A stretch of DNA of 64,000 bases, from NCBI GenBank assembly GCA_023213315.1, contig JAKCPI010006078.1, positions 62,001 to 126,000 on the forward strand. Reading direction: 5' to 3'. The stretch's first letter is position 1, and each line of letters opens with the position of its first letter. The notes below the pieces were generated by a model that was not told the origin of the DNA, searched no databases, and saw nothing but the letters and a program-made list of their open reading frames with translations. The stretch is from Euborellia annulipes. Its lineage: Eukaryota; Arthropoda; Insecta; Dermaptera; Anisolabididae. The translations under genes were made by a program, and so were the position numbers. This document shows positions 63,480 to 64,000 of this stretch, piece by piece.

Positions 63480-64000
63480 AAAAAACTAAAAACGAATTAT
63501 ACCTCAGTAAAGTACTCGGAAGTATCCCAAAGACTTAGCTTAATTTCATATTGTTACTTATAATTTGAAATAAATCAATGAGAATTTAAAAAAAAATTGA
63601 AAAAACTAAAAAAGCACATCAGTAAAGTACTAGTACATCTGGTTTCCCAAAGACGAGATCAATCGTACTTTATTTTCTATACCACAAATAATAAATATTT
63701 AAAATTTGAAAGAAATCGGTAAAGAAAATTTCGAGAAAAGCGGAAAAAACTAAAAAAGTACATCAGTAAAGTATTAGTATTTGAGATTTCCCAAAGACAA
63801 GTCCTAGTGTAATTTGTTTTATTTAAGGAAAATAGTACGTTTGAAATTTTAAAGAAATCGTTAAAGAGAATCAAGAGGAAAATGGAAAAAACTAAAAAAG
63901 TACATCAATAAAGTACTACTATTCGAGGTTTCCCAAAGACGAGTCCTAGTGTAATTTGTTTTAATTGTGGGGTAAACAGAAATCATTACCTTGGGCTTTA
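63480..64000 (+). repeat. SatA variant array, four monomers, runs off the window
   Basis: Cores at 63505, 63620, 63764 and 63906 (115, 144, 142 bp). These monomers differ after the core: ggtttcccaaagacgagtcc and tagtgtaatttgttttatt replace the ctttggccgatttt block, so this is a distinct subfamily sharing the core and the gaaaaaactaaaaaag lead. Confidence 0.88.

Overview
This window looks like intergenic or heterochromatic DNA from an animal, most likely an invertebrate. By eye it is very AT-rich, full of homopolymers and microsatellites, and packed with SINEs, MITE-like inverted-repeat elements and short satellite arrays. I cannot name the species. I found no convincing protein-coding gene, exon chain, rRNA or true tRNA gene. 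The open frames present are short and mostly lie inside repeats, so nearly all interpretable content is mobile or tandem DNA plus a few repeat-free, more GC-balanced islands that could be regulatory.

Layout. 0.6-9 kb: a ~177-bp tandem family (SatC) in both orientations, an AT-only minisatellite, a ~150-bp family (SatF), a GC-rich island, two TIR elements, a piggyBac-like relic with TTAA duplications, and a second island with an X-box-like site. 9-18 kb: direct repeats, a full SINE-A copy with a 13-bp target duplication, an element with hammerhead-like words, a foldback and a MITE with a 9-bp duplication. 18-29 kb: two inverted copies of a composite element carrying a ~155-bp tandem family (SatA), plus SINEs and dispersed modules. 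30-39.3 kb: about 9 kb of ~171-179-bp SatB arrays, including one block in reverse orientation and one 1.27-kb TIR element inserted in a monomer. 40-45 kb: two more short satellites (SatD, 178 bp; SatE, ~170 bp). 45-52.5 kb: SINEs, hairpins, a 42-bp minisatellite and a SatA element ending in a near-perfect hairpin. 53-64 kb: a repeat with YY1-like words, a SINE-B nested in a SINE-A, a mariner-like MITE and more SatA elements, the last running off the window.

The most interesting pattern is the SatA composite: a hairpin with a long stem, a constant leader, then tandem ~155-bp monomers that all keep a core of about 15 bp, found at several loci in both orientations. This resembles the tandem-repeat-bearing non-autonomous Helitron-like elements (DINE-TR1, pearl). 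A second theme is that six unrelated satellite families here have near-nucleosomal periods of about 145-180 bp. A third is a set of degenerate hammerhead-ribozyme-like words in small inverted-repeat elements. Nested insertions (SINE-A in SatC, SINE-B in SINE-A, a TIR element in SatB) give a relative chronology. All period, count and boundary values were read by hand and may be off by a few bases.
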